DNA of 64,000 nucleotides from Pollutimonas nitritireducens (GTDB lineage Bacteria > Pseudomonadota > Gammaproteobacteria > Burkholderiales > Burkholderiaceae_B): contig NZ_PDNV01000004.1 of the NCBI RefSeq assembly GCF_002849615.1, positions 62,001-126,000 of the forward strand, given 5' to 3'. A program made the position numbers and the translations under genes. Within the stretch, counting starts at the first letter, position 1. The number at the start of each line of letters is the position of its first letter. Below the pieces are notes generated by a model, which worked only from the letters and a program-made list of their open reading frames with translations, did no database searches and was not told where the DNA came from. Shown one piece after another: positions 7,495 through 17,221 of the stretch.

Positions 7495-10400
7495 ATGCGG
7501 CTACGGCTTTCGTCGGTCAGTCTTCGTATCCGGCTGTTGGTGCTGATCCTGGTGGCATTGCTTCCATCAGCCACCATGTTGATTCATGAATACGTCGAGG
7601 ATTACACGCAAGCGCACCAGAGGCTGGAGCGTGAGGCAGAATATGTCGCCCAGCAAGTCGTTACCTTTTCCAAAGAAGCCTTTCCCCGACCGGATCGGTA
7701 CTTGGCCAACCTGGCCTCCATGCACGAACTCCAACGTCAGGGACCGGCGTGCGATCAATTCCTTGCCTCAACCCTGAAAAGCTCTTACTCGCTCGATAAC
7801 GTGCTGGTGATCCAGCCCGACGGAATGGTTGCGTGCTCTGGCGTACCGCTAAAAGGCACTATGGATCTGTCTGCACGTTCCTATTTCAAGCGCGCGATGG
7901 ATAGTAAGGTCTTCGCTATCGGGGATTTGCAACATAGCCGAACAGGAACTCAGCCGCTGGTTGTATTCGCCTACCCCATTCTTGATGACAAAGGAAACGT
8001 GACCCGTGTCCTGGCGCTTGCGGCTGACCTATCCTGGCTTGATGACTCGCTGAAGCGGGCATTGAACAGCTCCAGCCGCTTCAAGGACGTCGTTGCCGGC
8101 GTCGTGGACTCCAATGGTTCCCTTATGGCGGCGGCACCACATATGCAATACGTGGGCCAAACCATTGCTAATTGGGCGCCAACGATCCTGCGCTTGGGTA
8201 GCTCGCAGGGCCTAACAAAAAACGAGATGTGGCTTGACAAGGTACGTCGGACGACTGCCTACGTGCCTTTGTACGAATCCCAGACTTCCACCTTGTATTT
8301 AAAGGTTGGTCTGCCGCTGGACGGCCCGCTGGCCGAAGTACGAGCCAGCAGCCTGCGTAATTTTGCTCTGGTGGGGTTAGGATCTTTGCTGGCGCTTCTG
8401 GCCGCGTGGTCACTCAGTAACTGGCTGGTGTTGAAACCCTTGGGAATCCTTAACCGTACGGCGGCGAAATTGGGCGAAGGCGTGATGAGTGCTCGTACGG
8501 GGCTGGGCAGTGCCGGCGGGGAAATCGGTGCATTGGCCCATCGATTCGATACCATGGCAGAACAGCTGCAGCACCAGCACGATGCCTTACGCCGGACCTC
8601 AAGGGTACAGGCCGTCCGCAGCGCCACCAACAGCGCGATGTTGCGCGCGCATAGCGAGCAAGACCTCCTGAGCGACATATGTCATGTCGTTCATAAGATC
8701 GGCGGCTACGAGCTGGCATGGGTGGGCTATGTGCCGGAAAACCCATCGGACACCCTGACTGCCCAGGCCTGCCGCGGTGTCAGCGACGAACTGATGGCTG
8801 GCTTCTGTACAACCCCGTGGAATGTCAAATCGTCCGACCCGGGCCCGGTCACACTTGCAATACGTAGCGGCACGGTGCACGTCATCCAGAATCTTCACAC
8901 GACTGGACCATGCGGCTTATGGAGAGCGCAAACCTTGGCCCAGGGCTATGCCTCTTCCATAGGGCTACCCATATGGGTGGAAAATCGGGTGATCGGCGCC
9001 TTGGGTATCTTCTCCAGCGATCCCCGAGCGTTTGGACCGGACGAGATCGAGTTATTGACCGCTACCGCGAATGACGTATCGTTCGGAATATCGGCATTGC
9101 GCAATACCAATGAAGTGCGCCGAAGCCAGGAGTTTCTGGAACTGATCGTCAACAACATGCCAAGCATGGTCTACGTAAAAGACGCGGTCGACCTGCACTT
9201 CGTTAGCATGAATCCCGCAGGCGTAGCCCTTACCGGCTTTCGCGAACAAGAGTTTATCGGTAAGTCGGACTATGATTTCTTTCCAAAGTCGGAAGCCGAT
9301 ATTTTTACCGCTAAAGACCGCGAGACCCTGGCGGGCACTAGTCGTATTACTGTAGCAGACGAGCGTATTACGACTCGGTCCGGCGAAATAAGGACACTAC
9401 AGACTCGGAAGTTGCCACTCTTGGATAGAGATGGTCGACCAAAGTACCTGTTGGGCATTTCCGAAGACATTACGGAGCAAAAGAAGAACAACGAGCAGCT
9501 CGTTTACCTGGCCACCCACGATTTGCTTACCGGCCTGCCTAAACGCGTGCACCTGATGGAATGGTTGGAGCAAAGCCTGAAGCGGGCAAAGCTTGAAGGA
9601 CGCACTCTGGCCCTGCTATACCTGGACCTCGATGGCTTCAAGGACATCAACGACAGCTTCGGTCACTTTACCGGGGATGAAACACTGAAATCCGTAGGAC
9701 GCTTGCTGTTGGAAAAAATGCCCGACGCCGGAATAATAGCGCGGATTGCAGGCGACGAATTCGTCATCGTGTTGGAACACACAAAGTCGACGTCGCAAAC
9801 GATCGCGGCGGCGAAGAGACTGGGGAAACATTTTGAGGCACCCGTCATCGTTGCCGGCCAGGAGATCTTTCTGACGCCGGGAATCGGCATCAGCGTTTAT
9901 CCCGGCGATGCCGATACGCCTGAGGGACTGTTGCGAGCAGCTGACTTTGCGATGTATCAGGCCAAGTCCGGAGGAGGCGGGAACTATGCCTTTTACTCGC
10001 CGGACATGGAAAAAAGGACGAGCGCCCGGCTCGAAATGCGCAATCTTCTACGCCATGCCATCGAAAGGGACGAACTGGTTCTCCACTACCAGCCAAAAGT
10101 ATCGATAGAGACCGGAAAAATTATTGGAGCCGAAGCGCTGTTGCGCTGGAATAGCCAGGAGCGCGGCGCGGTGCCACCGGCTCAGTTCATACCTCTTGCA
10201 GAGGAAAGCGGACTCATCGTGCCGATAGGAGAATGGGTATTGCGCAATGCCTGCGAGCAGGCCGCAAAGTGGCAAGAACTGGGATTTCCATTAGTCATCG
10301 CCGTCAACCTTTCGCCACGTCAGTTCCGGCAGGCCGATCTGCTCGAACGCATAACATCAATACTCGAAGAGACCGGCCTGCCGCCGGAATCCCTGGAGCT

Positions 10401-10791
10401 GGAGGTGACCGAATCCGCCATCATGGACAATGCGGCGAGCGCAATCCGCTTGCTCACCAGCATTCATGACATGGGCGTCCATCTTTCAATCGATGATTTT
10501 GGCACCGGTTATTCGAGCCTGGCCTATCTGAAGCAATTGCCAGTGAGCAAACTGAAGATCGATCAATCATTCGTCAAGGGACTCACCATCGAAGCCGACG
10601 ACGCCGCCATTGTGACGGCGGTCATTGCCATGGCGAAGTCCTTGCATCTGGGCGTCACGGCCGAAGGTGTTGAGACGGCGGAGCAGCTTGACGCTCTGGT
10701 CAAATTGGGCTGCGATAACTATCAGGGTTTTTGGTTCAGCAGGCCAATTCCAGCAGATGCTTTCGTTGACCTGCTTGGAACAGCACATTAA
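7495..10791 (+). CDS. Membrane PDC-HAMP-GAF-PAS-GGDEF-EAL cyclic-di-GMP signalling protein
   Basis: A 1098-residue inner-membrane sensor. Order: transmembrane segment at about 10-30, periplasmic PDC/Cache-like sensor to about 285, second transmembrane segment, HAMP, GAF (about 370-540), PAS (about 543-665), GGDEF (about 668-830) and EAL (about 850-1090). The cyclase motif reads AGDEF (752-756), one change from GGDEF. The EAL domain keeps EALLR (from 880), NLSPRQF, ELEVTES, DDFGTGYSS, the K of KLKID and AEGVET, so phosphodiesterase activity is expected. Cyclase activity is possible, since some AGDEF proteins are active. The stop shares TTAA with the convergent dsbC stop. ATG 7495 has AAGGAAG five bases upstream. 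Confidence 0.9.
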   Translation: MRLRLSSVSLRIRLLVLILVALLPSATMLIHEYVEDYTQAHQRLEREAEYVAQQVVTFSKEAFPRPDRYLANLASMHELQRQGPACDQFLASTLKSSYSLDNVLVIQPDGMVACSGVPLKGTMDLSARSYFKRAMDSKVFAIGDLQHSRTGTQPLVVFAYPILDDKGNVTRVLALAADLSWLDDSLKRALNSSSRFKDVVAGVVDSNGSLMAAAPHMQYVGQTIANWAPTILRLGSSQGLTKNEMWLDKVRRTTAYVPLYESQTSTLYLKVGLPLDGPLAEVRASSLRNFALVGLGSLLALLAAWSLSNWLVLKPLGILNRTAAKLGEGVMSARTGLGSAGGEIGALAHRFDTMAEQLQHQHDALRRTSRVQAVRSATNSAMLRAHSEQDLLSDICHVVHKIGGYELAWVGYVPENPSDTLTAQACRGVSDELMAGFCTTPWNVKSSDPGPVTLAIRSGTVHVIQNLHTTGPCGLWRAQTLAQGYASSIGLPIWVENRVIGALGIFSSDPRAFGPDEIELLTATANDVSFGISALRNTNEVRRSQEFLELIVNNMPSMVYVKDAVDLHFVSMNPAGVALTGFREQEFIGKSDYDFFPKSEADIFTAKDRETLAGTSRITVADERITTRSGEIRTLQTRKLPLLDRDGRPKYLLGISEDITEQKKNNEQLVYLATHDLLTGLPKRVHLMEWLEQSLKRAKLEGRTLALLYLDLDGFKDINDSFGHFTGDETLKSVGRLLLEKMPDAGIIARIAGDEFVIVLEHTKSTSQTIAAAKRLGKHFEAPVIVAGQEIFLTPGIGISVYPGDADTPEGLLRAADFAMYQAKSGGGGNYAFYSPDMEKRTSARLEMRNLLRHAIERDELVLHYQPKVSIETGKIIGAEALLRWNSQERGAVPPAQFIPLAEESGLIVPIGEWVLRNACEQAAKWQELGFPLVIAVNLSPRQFRQADLLERITSILEETGLPPESLELEVTESAIMDNAASAIRLLTSIHDMGVHLSIDDFGTGYSSLAYLKQLPVSKLKIDQSFVKGLTIEADDAAIVTAVIAMAKSLHLGVTAEGVETAEQLDALVKLGCDNYQGFWFSRPIPADAFVDLLGTAH

Positions 10792-11561
10792 TTCTGGGCG
10801 TCGAGCTTTTTCTGTATGTCATCCAGAGGCATAGCGCCGTTCACGCGGCTGCCATCGGCAAATATGATAGCCGGCGTGCCTTGCACCATCAGTTTCTTGC
10901 CCAGTGCCAACACGGTATCCACGGGTGTCGCACAATTGGCGTCCGGAGGCGTTTTACCGTCCAGCATCCACGCACGCCAAGTAGCCGCCTGGTCAGGGGC
11001 GCACCAGATGTTGCGTGCCTTGACTTCCGAGTCGGGCGACAGGATGGGAAACAGGAAGGTGTAGATCGTGGTGTTGTCGACGTCTTTCAATGTTTGGTGC
11101 AGGCGTTTGCAATAACCGCAATTTGGATCTTCAAAAATGGCCATCTTGCGGGCGCCGTTGCCCTTCACTTGCTTGATGGCAAGTTCCAACGGCAAGGCAT
11201 CGAAAGATACCTGAGATAATTTTTCAAGCCGCTGGGCAGTGAGGTCTTTGCGTGTTTTGGCATCGACCAGTGACCCTTGCAATATATAGTCGACGTTCAC
11301 GTCCGTATATAACAGATCCATGCCGATCCGCACTTCGAAGAGGCCCGGAAACGGTGTAGAGTTCACTTCCGCAATTTCAATACCCGGGAAGCGCTCGGCA
11401 AAGCCCTTGCGTATGCTCTCGGTTGAAAGCACTGTTGCCTCGCTAGAACTGCTGCCCGATTGCGTTGACAAGACGTTGGCTTGCGCCATCACCGGACCGC
11501 CAAGAAAGGGCATGCTGGCAAGCAACGCGGCGCCAAGCAAGCCTGTAAAATTGAAACGCAT
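10788..11561 (-). CDS. dsbC: Periplasmic thiol:disulfide interchange protein DsbC
   Basis: A 257-residue secreted disulfide isomerase. The ATG at 11561 follows an AGGAG site and opens a signal peptide (MRFNFTGLLGAALLASM, cleavage after VMA). An N-terminal dimerisation domain is followed by a thioredoxin fold with active site C148-G-Y-C151 and the cis-proline region VQGTPAIIFADG. A second cysteine pair (WCAPD and NCATP) matches the structural disulfide of DsbC. The enzyme would reshuffle wrong disulfides and depends on DsbD. It is the last gene of the apaG-mltA-ubiH-like unit. Confidence 0.92.
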   Translation of the reverse strand: MRFNFTGLLGAALLASMPFLGGPVMAQANVLSTQSGSSSSEATVLSTESIRKGFAERFPGIEIAEVNSTPFPGLFEVRIGMDLLYTDVNVDYILQGSLVDAKTRKDLTAQRLEKLSQVSFDALPLELAIKQVKGNGARKMAIFEDPNCGYCKRLHQTLKDVDNTTIYTFLFPILSPDSEVKARNIWCAPDQAATWRAWMLDGKTPPDANCATPVDTVLALGKKLMVQGTPAIIFADGSRVNGAMPLDDIQKKLDAQN

Positions 11562-11600
11562 AGATACTCCTGATAATGACTTTAGTGGCTCGAAAGCCAT

Positions 11601-12773
11601 TTATTTTCCGGACGCGCCGCCGATTAGCATACGCTTCATGAACGGTAGGCGGTCGACAAACCGCATGCCTGCATTGCGCCCCCAGACTACGGGCGCGGCT
11701 TGTGACGCAAACAAACCATGCAAGCCGTGCGTGGCGATACGCATGGCCATGATAGGTTCGGCTCGGGCACGCCTGTAACGACTCAGCACACGAAGATCAC
11801 CGATTGAGCGAAACGCCTCTTTGTCGCGCACTGCTTGTATTAGTCCGTCCACGTCCGCCAACCCCAGGTTAAGCCCCTGCCCAGCCAGCGGGTGGACCCG
11901 ATGGGCCGCGTCGCTGACCAACGCCACGCCGGGAGCGACCATACCGCTATGCTCGAGAAACAAGGGGAATCCGGACAAGGTGCTGCGCACCTTGAGGACA
12001 CCCAGGCGTCCTCCCGTGGCGGCCGCCAACCGCGTTTCAAGCACGATGTTGCGCTGCAGCTCGGGCATCGCCATTAGCTCCCTGGCGTCATCTTGCGGCA
12101 TGGACCATACCATCGATACTTGATGCCCCTGGCTCGTATCCGGTAAAGGCAACAGCGCCAGGACCGAATCACCTGTAAACCACTGCAGTGCTATATGTTG
12201 ATGCGGCAGCTCTGCGGTAAGGTGAACCACAAGACCAATGTCGCCATACGGTCTGGATTCATGATGAATACCCGCGGCCGTACGCACCGGCGACTTGGCG
12301 CCGTCGGCACCGACAAGCAAGTCGGCTTTCAGCGAACGCCCTGTATCAGTGAATATTGTCCGGGACTCCATGCGCTGGAACTTCTCCGGGTGCCAGCTGA
12401 TGCCGAACACTTGCACGGCCTGCTGGAGGGCGCGCTCCATTTCGCTGGCTTCGACGATCCAGGCCAGTGTGGTTTGAGCCGCCTGCCATGCATGCAGATG
12501 CAAAGCGCCCCCGCCGTCACCGTAAACCTCCATGGTCTCGACCGGCGTCAGTCGGCGGCTGTCCATCATGGTCCATACGCCCAGCCGGTCCAGGAAGCTT
12601 TGACTGGCGGCTGAAATTGCATACACCCGGGGACAATAGGTTTCAGAAGATACGGGTGCTGGCACCACTTGCGGACCAATCAGGGAAACATCAAGTCCCG
12701 CCCTCGTAAGCCCCAGCGTCGCGGCCAGGCCAGCGATTCCGCTGCCACATACCAAAACAGATTCTTTACTCAT
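11601..12773 (-). CDS. UbiH/UbiF/VisC-family FAD-dependent monooxygenase
   Basis: A 390-residue flavoprotein hydroxylase. The N-terminal FAD site reads VCGSGIAGLAATLGLTRAG (residues 8-26), the middle has DGAKSPVR, and the C-terminal FAD-binding motif is SDAAHRVHPLAGQGLNLGLA. These are the three signatures of ubiquinone-ring hydroxylases. The ATG at 12773 overlaps the mltA stop (ATGA) and is preferred to longer in-frame extensions, which overlap mltA. It probably acts in aerobic ubiquinone synthesis, but which ring position it hydroxylates (UbiH, UbiF or UbiI role) cannot be decided from sequence. Confidence 0.85.
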   Translation of the reverse strand: MSKESVLVCGSGIAGLAATLGLTRAGLDVSLIGPQVVPAPVSSETYCPRVYAISAASQSFLDRLGVWTMMDSRRLTPVETMEVYGDGGGALHLHAWQAAQTTLAWIVEASEMERALQQAVQVFGISWHPEKFQRMESRTIFTDTGRSLKADLLVGADGAKSPVRTAAGIHHESRPYGDIGLVVHLTAELPHQHIALQWFTGDSVLALLPLPDTSQGHQVSMVWSMPQDDARELMAMPELQRNIVLETRLAAATGGRLGVLKVRSTLSGFPLFLEHSGMVAPGVALVSDAAHRVHPLAGQGLNLGLADVDGLIQAVRDKEAFRSIGDLRVLSRYRRARAEPIMAMRIATHGLHGLFASQAAPVVWGRNAGMRFVDRLPFMKRMLIGGASGK

Positions 12774-14053
12774 CGCGCGGAAGGTGCTCCTGCCTGTTTC
12801 GGCCATAACACCCACATGTCGCCACGTTGCTTCATGCGGCCCGCCATGGCGCCCGCCTCGTCTCCAGTTCCCCAATAAAAGTCTGTGCGCGCAGCGCCCT
12901 TGATGGCGGCCCCGGTATCCTGAGCAAAAACAAGACGCTCTAAAGGTTTGGTCGAAGCCGGATAGTCGGTAGCCAGGTACAGGGGTGAGCCCAGGGGGAC
13001 GAAGGCCGTGTCTATCGCGACGGATCGTTGGCCTATCAATGGTATGCCGTAGGCTCCTTTGGGTCCCAATTCCGGGTCGGTGATTGTTTCTTCGTTGAAG
13101 AACACCATGGCCGGATTGGCATTCAACATTTCCTGGACGCGTGCGGGATTGCGCCGCGCCCACGCCTTGATATTTTGCATGGACGTCTGAGCCAATGGCA
13201 ACTCGCCTTTACTTGCCAGCCACTGTCCAATGGATGCATATGGGCGTCCATTGTGATCGGCATAGGCGAGGCGTATTGTTTCGCCGTTATCCAGCATGGC
13301 CCTACCAGAACCCTGTATCTGCAGGAAGAACGCCTCGACCGGATCGTTGACCCACACGATGGCTGGTGGCTGCCTGGCAGTCGATGCGGCGATCTCAGCT
13401 CGCGTATCGTACGGTACCACCCGCTTGCCAACCAGCTTGCCCCGTACCCGTTTGCCCGCAAGCTCGGGATAAACCGTACCCAGGTCGATGGTAAGCAGGT
13501 CTTCGGGTGGAGCATACAGCGGCCATTGATATTCGCCGTGGCGCTTGCGCGACGCGCGAATCAAAGGCTCGTAGTAGCCAGTGACGGTGTTCTGAGCGGC
13601 CTTGCCGGACGCATCCAGCACCCGCCATGGCTGCAGATGGGTCTGCAGAAATTGGCGGACGGACGCCGGCGACGCGGTGTCGGCAGTCATGCCGCCCTGG
13701 GCCGCCGCCTGGCATACGGGTTGCCATGCACGAGGAGTGGCGCGCGCCTGCATGGCCAGGGAACCGGAAATGGGTCGCATCAGGCCCTTGCAATTATTGA
13801 TGAAGCCTTTCCAGACCTGACGCAAATCGTCCCTCTGCCAGCCGGGCAATGCGGTCCATGCGGCTTGCTGAAATTTTCCTGCCAAGACACGAGGCGCAGT
13901 GTCCCGCATGTTGGTCAGCGGTGGCACCACCAACGGCTGGTCAGCAATATTCTGCGCAGAGGCCGCGACGTCATCGGGAAGAGTACTGGGTGGAATAGTG
14001 CCGCAAGCCGCGAGGAGCGCCAACAGCATCGAGGAAAGCAGGATTCTTTTCAT
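12770..14053 (-). CDS. mltA: Membrane-bound lytic murein transglycosylase A
   Basis: A 427-residue outer-membrane lipoprotein that cleaves peptidoglycan glycan strands to 1,6-anhydromuropeptides. The N-terminus MKRILLSSMLLALLAACGT carries a lipobox (LAAC). The MltA domain has YYEPLIRASRKRHGEYQWPL and, near the C-terminus, VFAQDTGAAIKGAARTDFYW with the expected catalytic aspartates. The 3D domain (QDTGAAI...DFYWGTG) is intact. The start at 14053 is the one that opens the lipoprotein signal. It is 17 bases downstream of apaG and overlaps the next gene by 4 bases. Confidence 0.92.
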   Translation of the reverse strand: MKRILLSSMLLALLAACGTIPPSTLPDDVAASAQNIADQPLVVPPLTNMRDTAPRVLAGKFQQAAWTALPGWQRDDLRQVWKGFINNCKGLMRPISGSLAMQARATPRAWQPVCQAAAQGGMTADTASPASVRQFLQTHLQPWRVLDASGKAAQNTVTGYYEPLIRASRKRHGEYQWPLYAPPEDLLTIDLGTVYPELAGKRVRGKLVGKRVVPYDTRAEIAASTARQPPAIVWVNDPVEAFFLQIQGSGRAMLDNGETIRLAYADHNGRPYASIGQWLASKGELPLAQTSMQNIKAWARRNPARVQEMLNANPAMVFFNEETITDPELGPKGAYGIPLIGQRSVAIDTAFVPLGSPLYLATDYPASTKPLERLVFAQDTGAAIKGAARTDFYWGTGDEAGAMAGRMKQRGDMWVLWPKQAGAPSAR

Positions 14054-14070
14054 AAATGGCCAGGCTAGGG

Positions 14071-14445
14071 TTAATGCAGGGTACGCGGCACTGCCAGAAC
14101 AAACTCTTGGATGGGCACTTCGAACGGGATGCCATTTTCGCCCACGCAATGATACGTACCGCGCATGGTTCCGACCGGCGTAGGCAAGGGACAGCCGCTG
14201 GTGTATTCAAACGTTTCGCCCGGATTCAACAAGGGCTGTTGGCCCACGATTCCTAACCCCCGCACTTCCTGCGTATGTTGTTGGCCATCGGTGATGATCC
14301 AATGCCGGCTTATTACCTGAGCGGCATGCTCGCCTTTGTTGGTAATGCGCACGGTGTAGGCAAACACAAACTGCTCTTCGCTGGGCTCGGACTGGTCGGG
14401 AAGGTATTGGGGCGTCACGGTTACAGCAATGTCGTAAGGTTTCAT
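14071..14445 (-). CDS. apaG: ApaG/CorD-family protein
   Basis: A 124-residue single-domain protein with the ApaG fold (FN3-like beta sandwich). Recognisable segments are FVFAYTVRITNKG, VRGLGIVGQQPLLNPGE and FEYTSGCPLPTPVGTMRGTY. The family is linked to Co2+/Mg2+ resistance and diadenosine tetraphosphate phenotypes in enterobacteria, with no settled biochemical activity. Here it heads the apaG-mltA-ubiH-like-dsbC unit and is divergent from rpe, sharing a 112-base promoter region. Confidence 0.92.
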   Translation of the reverse strand: MKPYDIAVTVTPQYLPDQSEPSEEQFVFAYTVRITNKGEHAAQVISRHWIITDGQQHTQEVRGLGIVGQQPLLNPGETFEYTSGCPLPTPVGTMRGTYHCVGENGIPFEVPIQEFVLAVPRTLH

Positions 14446-14490
14446 GTCAGATTCCTGATTAAATGGTAGCCGCGATATTTAAAAGGAGAG

Positions 14491-14519
14491 TTGGCACTAA
14501 CCTGTAATAATGGCATATT
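14491..14519 (+). promoter_or_regulatory. Candidate sigma-70 promoter for rpe
   Basis: TTGGCA (14491-14496) and CATATT (14514-14519) are separated by 17 bases, giving five of six and four of six matches to the sigma-70 hexamers. The start of transcription would fall about 30 bases before the rpe ATG. It is a by-eye match in the region between divergent apaG and rpe, with no other support. Confidence 0.35.
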
Positions 14520-14557
14520 CGTTATTTTGATGCTTCCTTGACAACCGGTGACCTCCA

Positions 14558-15259
14558 ATGCCATTTGCTCAACCTACCCGTATTGCCCCCAGCCTGTTGG
14601 CAGCAGATTTCGCCCGCCTGGGCGAAGAAGTAAAAAACGTCGTCGCTGGCGGTGCCGATTGGATCCATTTCGACGTCATGGATAATCATTTCGTACCGAA
14701 TCTGACCATGGGACCAATGGTGTGCGAAGCTCTGCGCCCCCACACCGATGCGCCCATCGACGTACACCTGATGGTCGAACCCGTCGACGCCATTATCCCG
14801 CAATTCGCCAAGGCAGGCGCCAATATTATTACTTTTCACCCGGAAGCATCACGCCATCCCGACCGGACCTTGGCGCTGATCCGCGAACATGGCTGCAAGG
14901 CGGGCCTGGTATTCAATCCCGCCACACCGCTGGACTGGATGGATCATGTCATGGACAAGCTCGACGTGGTGCTGCTGATGTCGGTCAATCCCGGTTTCGG
15001 CGGCCAGGCCTTCATACCGGAAACGTTGCGCAAGCTTGCGCTGGCCCGGGGCAGGATCGACGCCTGGAGGAATTCCGGAGGACAAGGTATTGCACTTGAG
15101 GTCGACGGGGGCGTAAAGGTCGACAACATCGGAGCCATACGGGCCGCCGGCGCCGACACATTCGTGGCAGGATCGGCCATTTTTGGTAAACCTGATTACA
15201 AAGCGGTCATCGATGCCTTGCGCGCGGAAATCGTCAAAGCCGAATCAATTTCGGCTTAA
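14558..15259 (+). CDS. rpe: Ribulose-phosphate 3-epimerase
   Basis: A 233-residue TIM-barrel enzyme interconverting D-ribulose 5-phosphate and D-xylulose 5-phosphate. Family signatures are [36 protein letters not shown] (metal-binding His and Asp), [25 protein letters not shown] and [12 protein letters not shown]. Metal ligands and catalytic aspartates are intact. Its stop is within the last codons of the convergent EAL-CBS-GGDEF gene (4-base overlap). rpe is commonly next to gph and trpE in betaproteobacteria; here a minus-strand gene lies between rpe and gph. Confidence 0.95.
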   Translation: MPFAQPTRIAPSLLAADFARLGEEVKNVVAGGADWIHFDVMDNHFVPNLTMGPMVCEALRPHTDAPIDVHLMVEPVDAIIPQFAKAGANIITFHPEASRHPDRTLALIREHGCKAGLVFNPATPLDWMDHVMDKLDVVLLMSVNPGFGGQAFIPETLRKLALARGRIDAWRNSGGQGIALEVDGGVKVDNIGAIRAAGADTFVAGSAIFGKPDYKAVIDALRAEIVKAESISA

Positions 15260-17082
15260 GACTGCGATCGCCGTTCCACAAATAGCGAATTGCCCGGAAT
15301 TTTCTTCGCTTCAGTTTTAACGGAGGCCGCCAATTCAGCGATCTGATGGCCTGAATAAGGCATATCGACGTCAACCTCCACGACCCCCAGCGAAATGCTG
15401 ATAAGGCCATGAAAGACTTCGCTGCCTTGCCGATTCTCGGCAAAATAGCCACCCTGCGCCAGATGGGCTGACTTGTACAACGAGGCGGTTGCCGCAAAGA
15501 AACGGTCCAGAATGTTCTCGCAGCGCGCGCGCCAGTCGGGGCTCCTGAATATGACGATGAAATCGTCGCCACCGATATGCCCCACAAAATCGGCAGCAGG
15601 ATCAATATATTCGCGCAACAGGTTTGCCGTTATCTGTATGACTTCATCGCCCTTGCGGTAACTGTATAGGTCGTTGAATGCCTTGAAGTGATCCAGATCG
15701 CAGTAACAGACGGCGAACGGATCGCCATTCTGCAATAACTCCTCAATATGCTCGTTGATCGGCACATTGCCCGGAAGCTGAGTCAATGGGTTCGCGTATC
15801 GGGCAGCGTGGATCTGCATCTGCGTGATTTCGCGTATCAAATCGAAGCCAGTACCCACCCCTAGAAACTTCTCGTGCTCGGTAATGATGAAGCCGTCTGC
15901 CAGGTGGTGCGGATTCTCTTCGGTAAACAGGTAGCCCAAGTCTTGCAGACTGGTACGGTGATCGACAATCAGGGGGAGATTTTCGATGAAATGGCTGCAA
16001 GGCTTATTCCCATATACTTCCCGGTGATATGGACGGGCCAGTCGATCCAGCAGCCGCAGCCTGTGTATCAAGCCTACCGGCAAGCCGTCGTGCAGCACAG
16101 CCACCACCTGCAGTTCAGGCTGCTTTTTAAAAATATCGTAAACATCATTGGTCAGCGCCGAGTCCGTAACGGCTGGCACTGCGCGAAGAATCTTCCGGGC
16201 AGTCGCCACGCTTTTGTAGGCGTCGTTCATGAGCGGCCGCTTGCCAATGGGCGTTCGCGTCAACTGGCTCAACGTTGCGGCAGGCAAAACGGTCACCGGT
16301 TCCGATGACGGCCGCGCGAGTAAATAACCTTGGCCATATCGAATACCCAGCCGTTGCACCGCATCGAGCTCGGCTTCTGTTTCAATGCCTTCCGCAATGA
16401 CTTCCGACCTGGATTGCTGTGCCATCTCGGCAATGGACCTTACGAACTGGCGCTTGACGGCATCACTGTCGATTCCCTGTACAAAGTACTTGTCTATCTT
16501 GACATACTCCGGGCGAAGTTCCGACCACAGCCGCAAACTCGAAAAACCTTCGCCAAGATCATCGATGGCGATCTGCAGACCCGATCCCCGGTACTCCTGA
16601 ACAGCCTGGCGCAAAAGCGAGTAGTTCGACGTAGCTTCCGATTCGGTCAGCTCAATCACAATGTTGCCGGGCAGCATACCGGCCCCTTGCATGTGCGCCA
16701 AGCAATCCTGCAACTCAAAAGCGGGCATGAGCAGCGCATCAGGACTCATGTTGAGGAATAATTTTCCCGCCAGACCCAAGGTCTGGAACTTTTCGACGTG
16801 TATGCATCGACACATGCGTTCGAGTTCTATGGTGTGTCCGTGCTGCCGGGCAAGACCGAAGAGTCTGGTCGGCGCATGCAGTGGCGAGTCAGAGGGCCCG
16901 CGAATAAGACCTTCGTAACCAATAATATGACCGGACTGCAGGTCGACGATGGGCTGGTATAACGGCGTCAGCGCCCTGTCGGTCAATACCTTGTGAAAAC
17001 TTGCCAGCATTTGCGCGCTCTCGAGCTGTGTCCCGCGGGGCGAGTTTTCCACACACTCAGTAAGTGTTTCCATCATCTGCAT
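15256..17082 (-). CDS. EAL-CBS-GGDEF cyclic-di-GMP protein
   Basis: A 608-residue cytoplasmic protein with no obvious membrane segment. The EAL domain comes first (about 35-280): EGLIRGP near residue 57, [26 protein letters not shown] and [13 protein letters not shown] central part (about 300-430) resembles a CBS pair, and the C-terminus is a GGDEF domain with GGDDF at 504-508. The EAL loop-6 segment is DDLGEGFSS rather than DDFGTGYSS, but both aspartates are present. Both activities are therefore possible. It is placed antiparallel between rpe and gph, genes usually adjacent. Start choice between the two methionines of MQMMETL is open. Confidence 0.88.
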   Translation of the reverse strand: MQMMETLTECVENSPRGTQLESAQMLASFHKVLTDRALTPLYQPIVDLQSGHIIGYEGLIRGPSDSPLHAPTRLFGLARQHGHTIELERMCRCIHVEKFQTLGLAGKLFLNMSPDALLMPAFELQDCLAHMQGAGMLPGNIVIELTESEATSNYSLLRQAVQEYRGSGLQIAIDDLGEGFSSLRLWSELRPEYVKIDKYFVQGIDSDAVKRQFVRSIAEMAQQSRSEVIAEGIETEAELDAVQRLGIRYGQGYLLARPSSEPVTVLPAATLSQLTRTPIGKRPLMNDAYKSVATARKILRAVPAVTDSALTNDVYDIFKKQPELQVVAVLHDGLPVGLIHRLRLLDRLARPYHREVYGNKPCSHFIENLPLIVDHRTSLQDLGYLFTEENPHHLADGFIITEHEKFLGVGTGFDLIREITQMQIHAARYANPLTQLPGNVPINEHIEELLQNGDPFAVCYCDLDHFKAFNDLYSYRKGDEVIQITANLLREYIDPAADFVGHIGGDDFIVIFRSPDWRARCENILDRFFAATASLYKSAHLAQGGYFAENRQGSEVFHGLISISLGVVEVDVDMPYSGHQIAELAASVKTEAKKIPGNSLFVERRSQS

Positions 17083-17221
17083 TCGGTCTGCCTGTGCCTA
17101 GACCCTAATACGGTCTTTCCGACCCGGATCGGGATCAGCAGGCACGTTACCAGGAAATCATGACAGGAAAATGTCCGTGGACATCTTACAATATACCTCT
17201 GCTCAACCACAGGGAAGCCCC

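Noticed and set aside
12774-13163. Long N-terminal extension of the UbiH-like gene
   Set aside because: The extra 130 codons overlap mltA, have no family similarity, and the FAD motif normally lies at the N-terminus.
17171-17184. Palindrome ATGTCC-GT-GGACAT before gph as an operator
   Set aside because: It is perfect but short, has no convincing promoter spacing around it and no partner site, so it is not listed as a feature.
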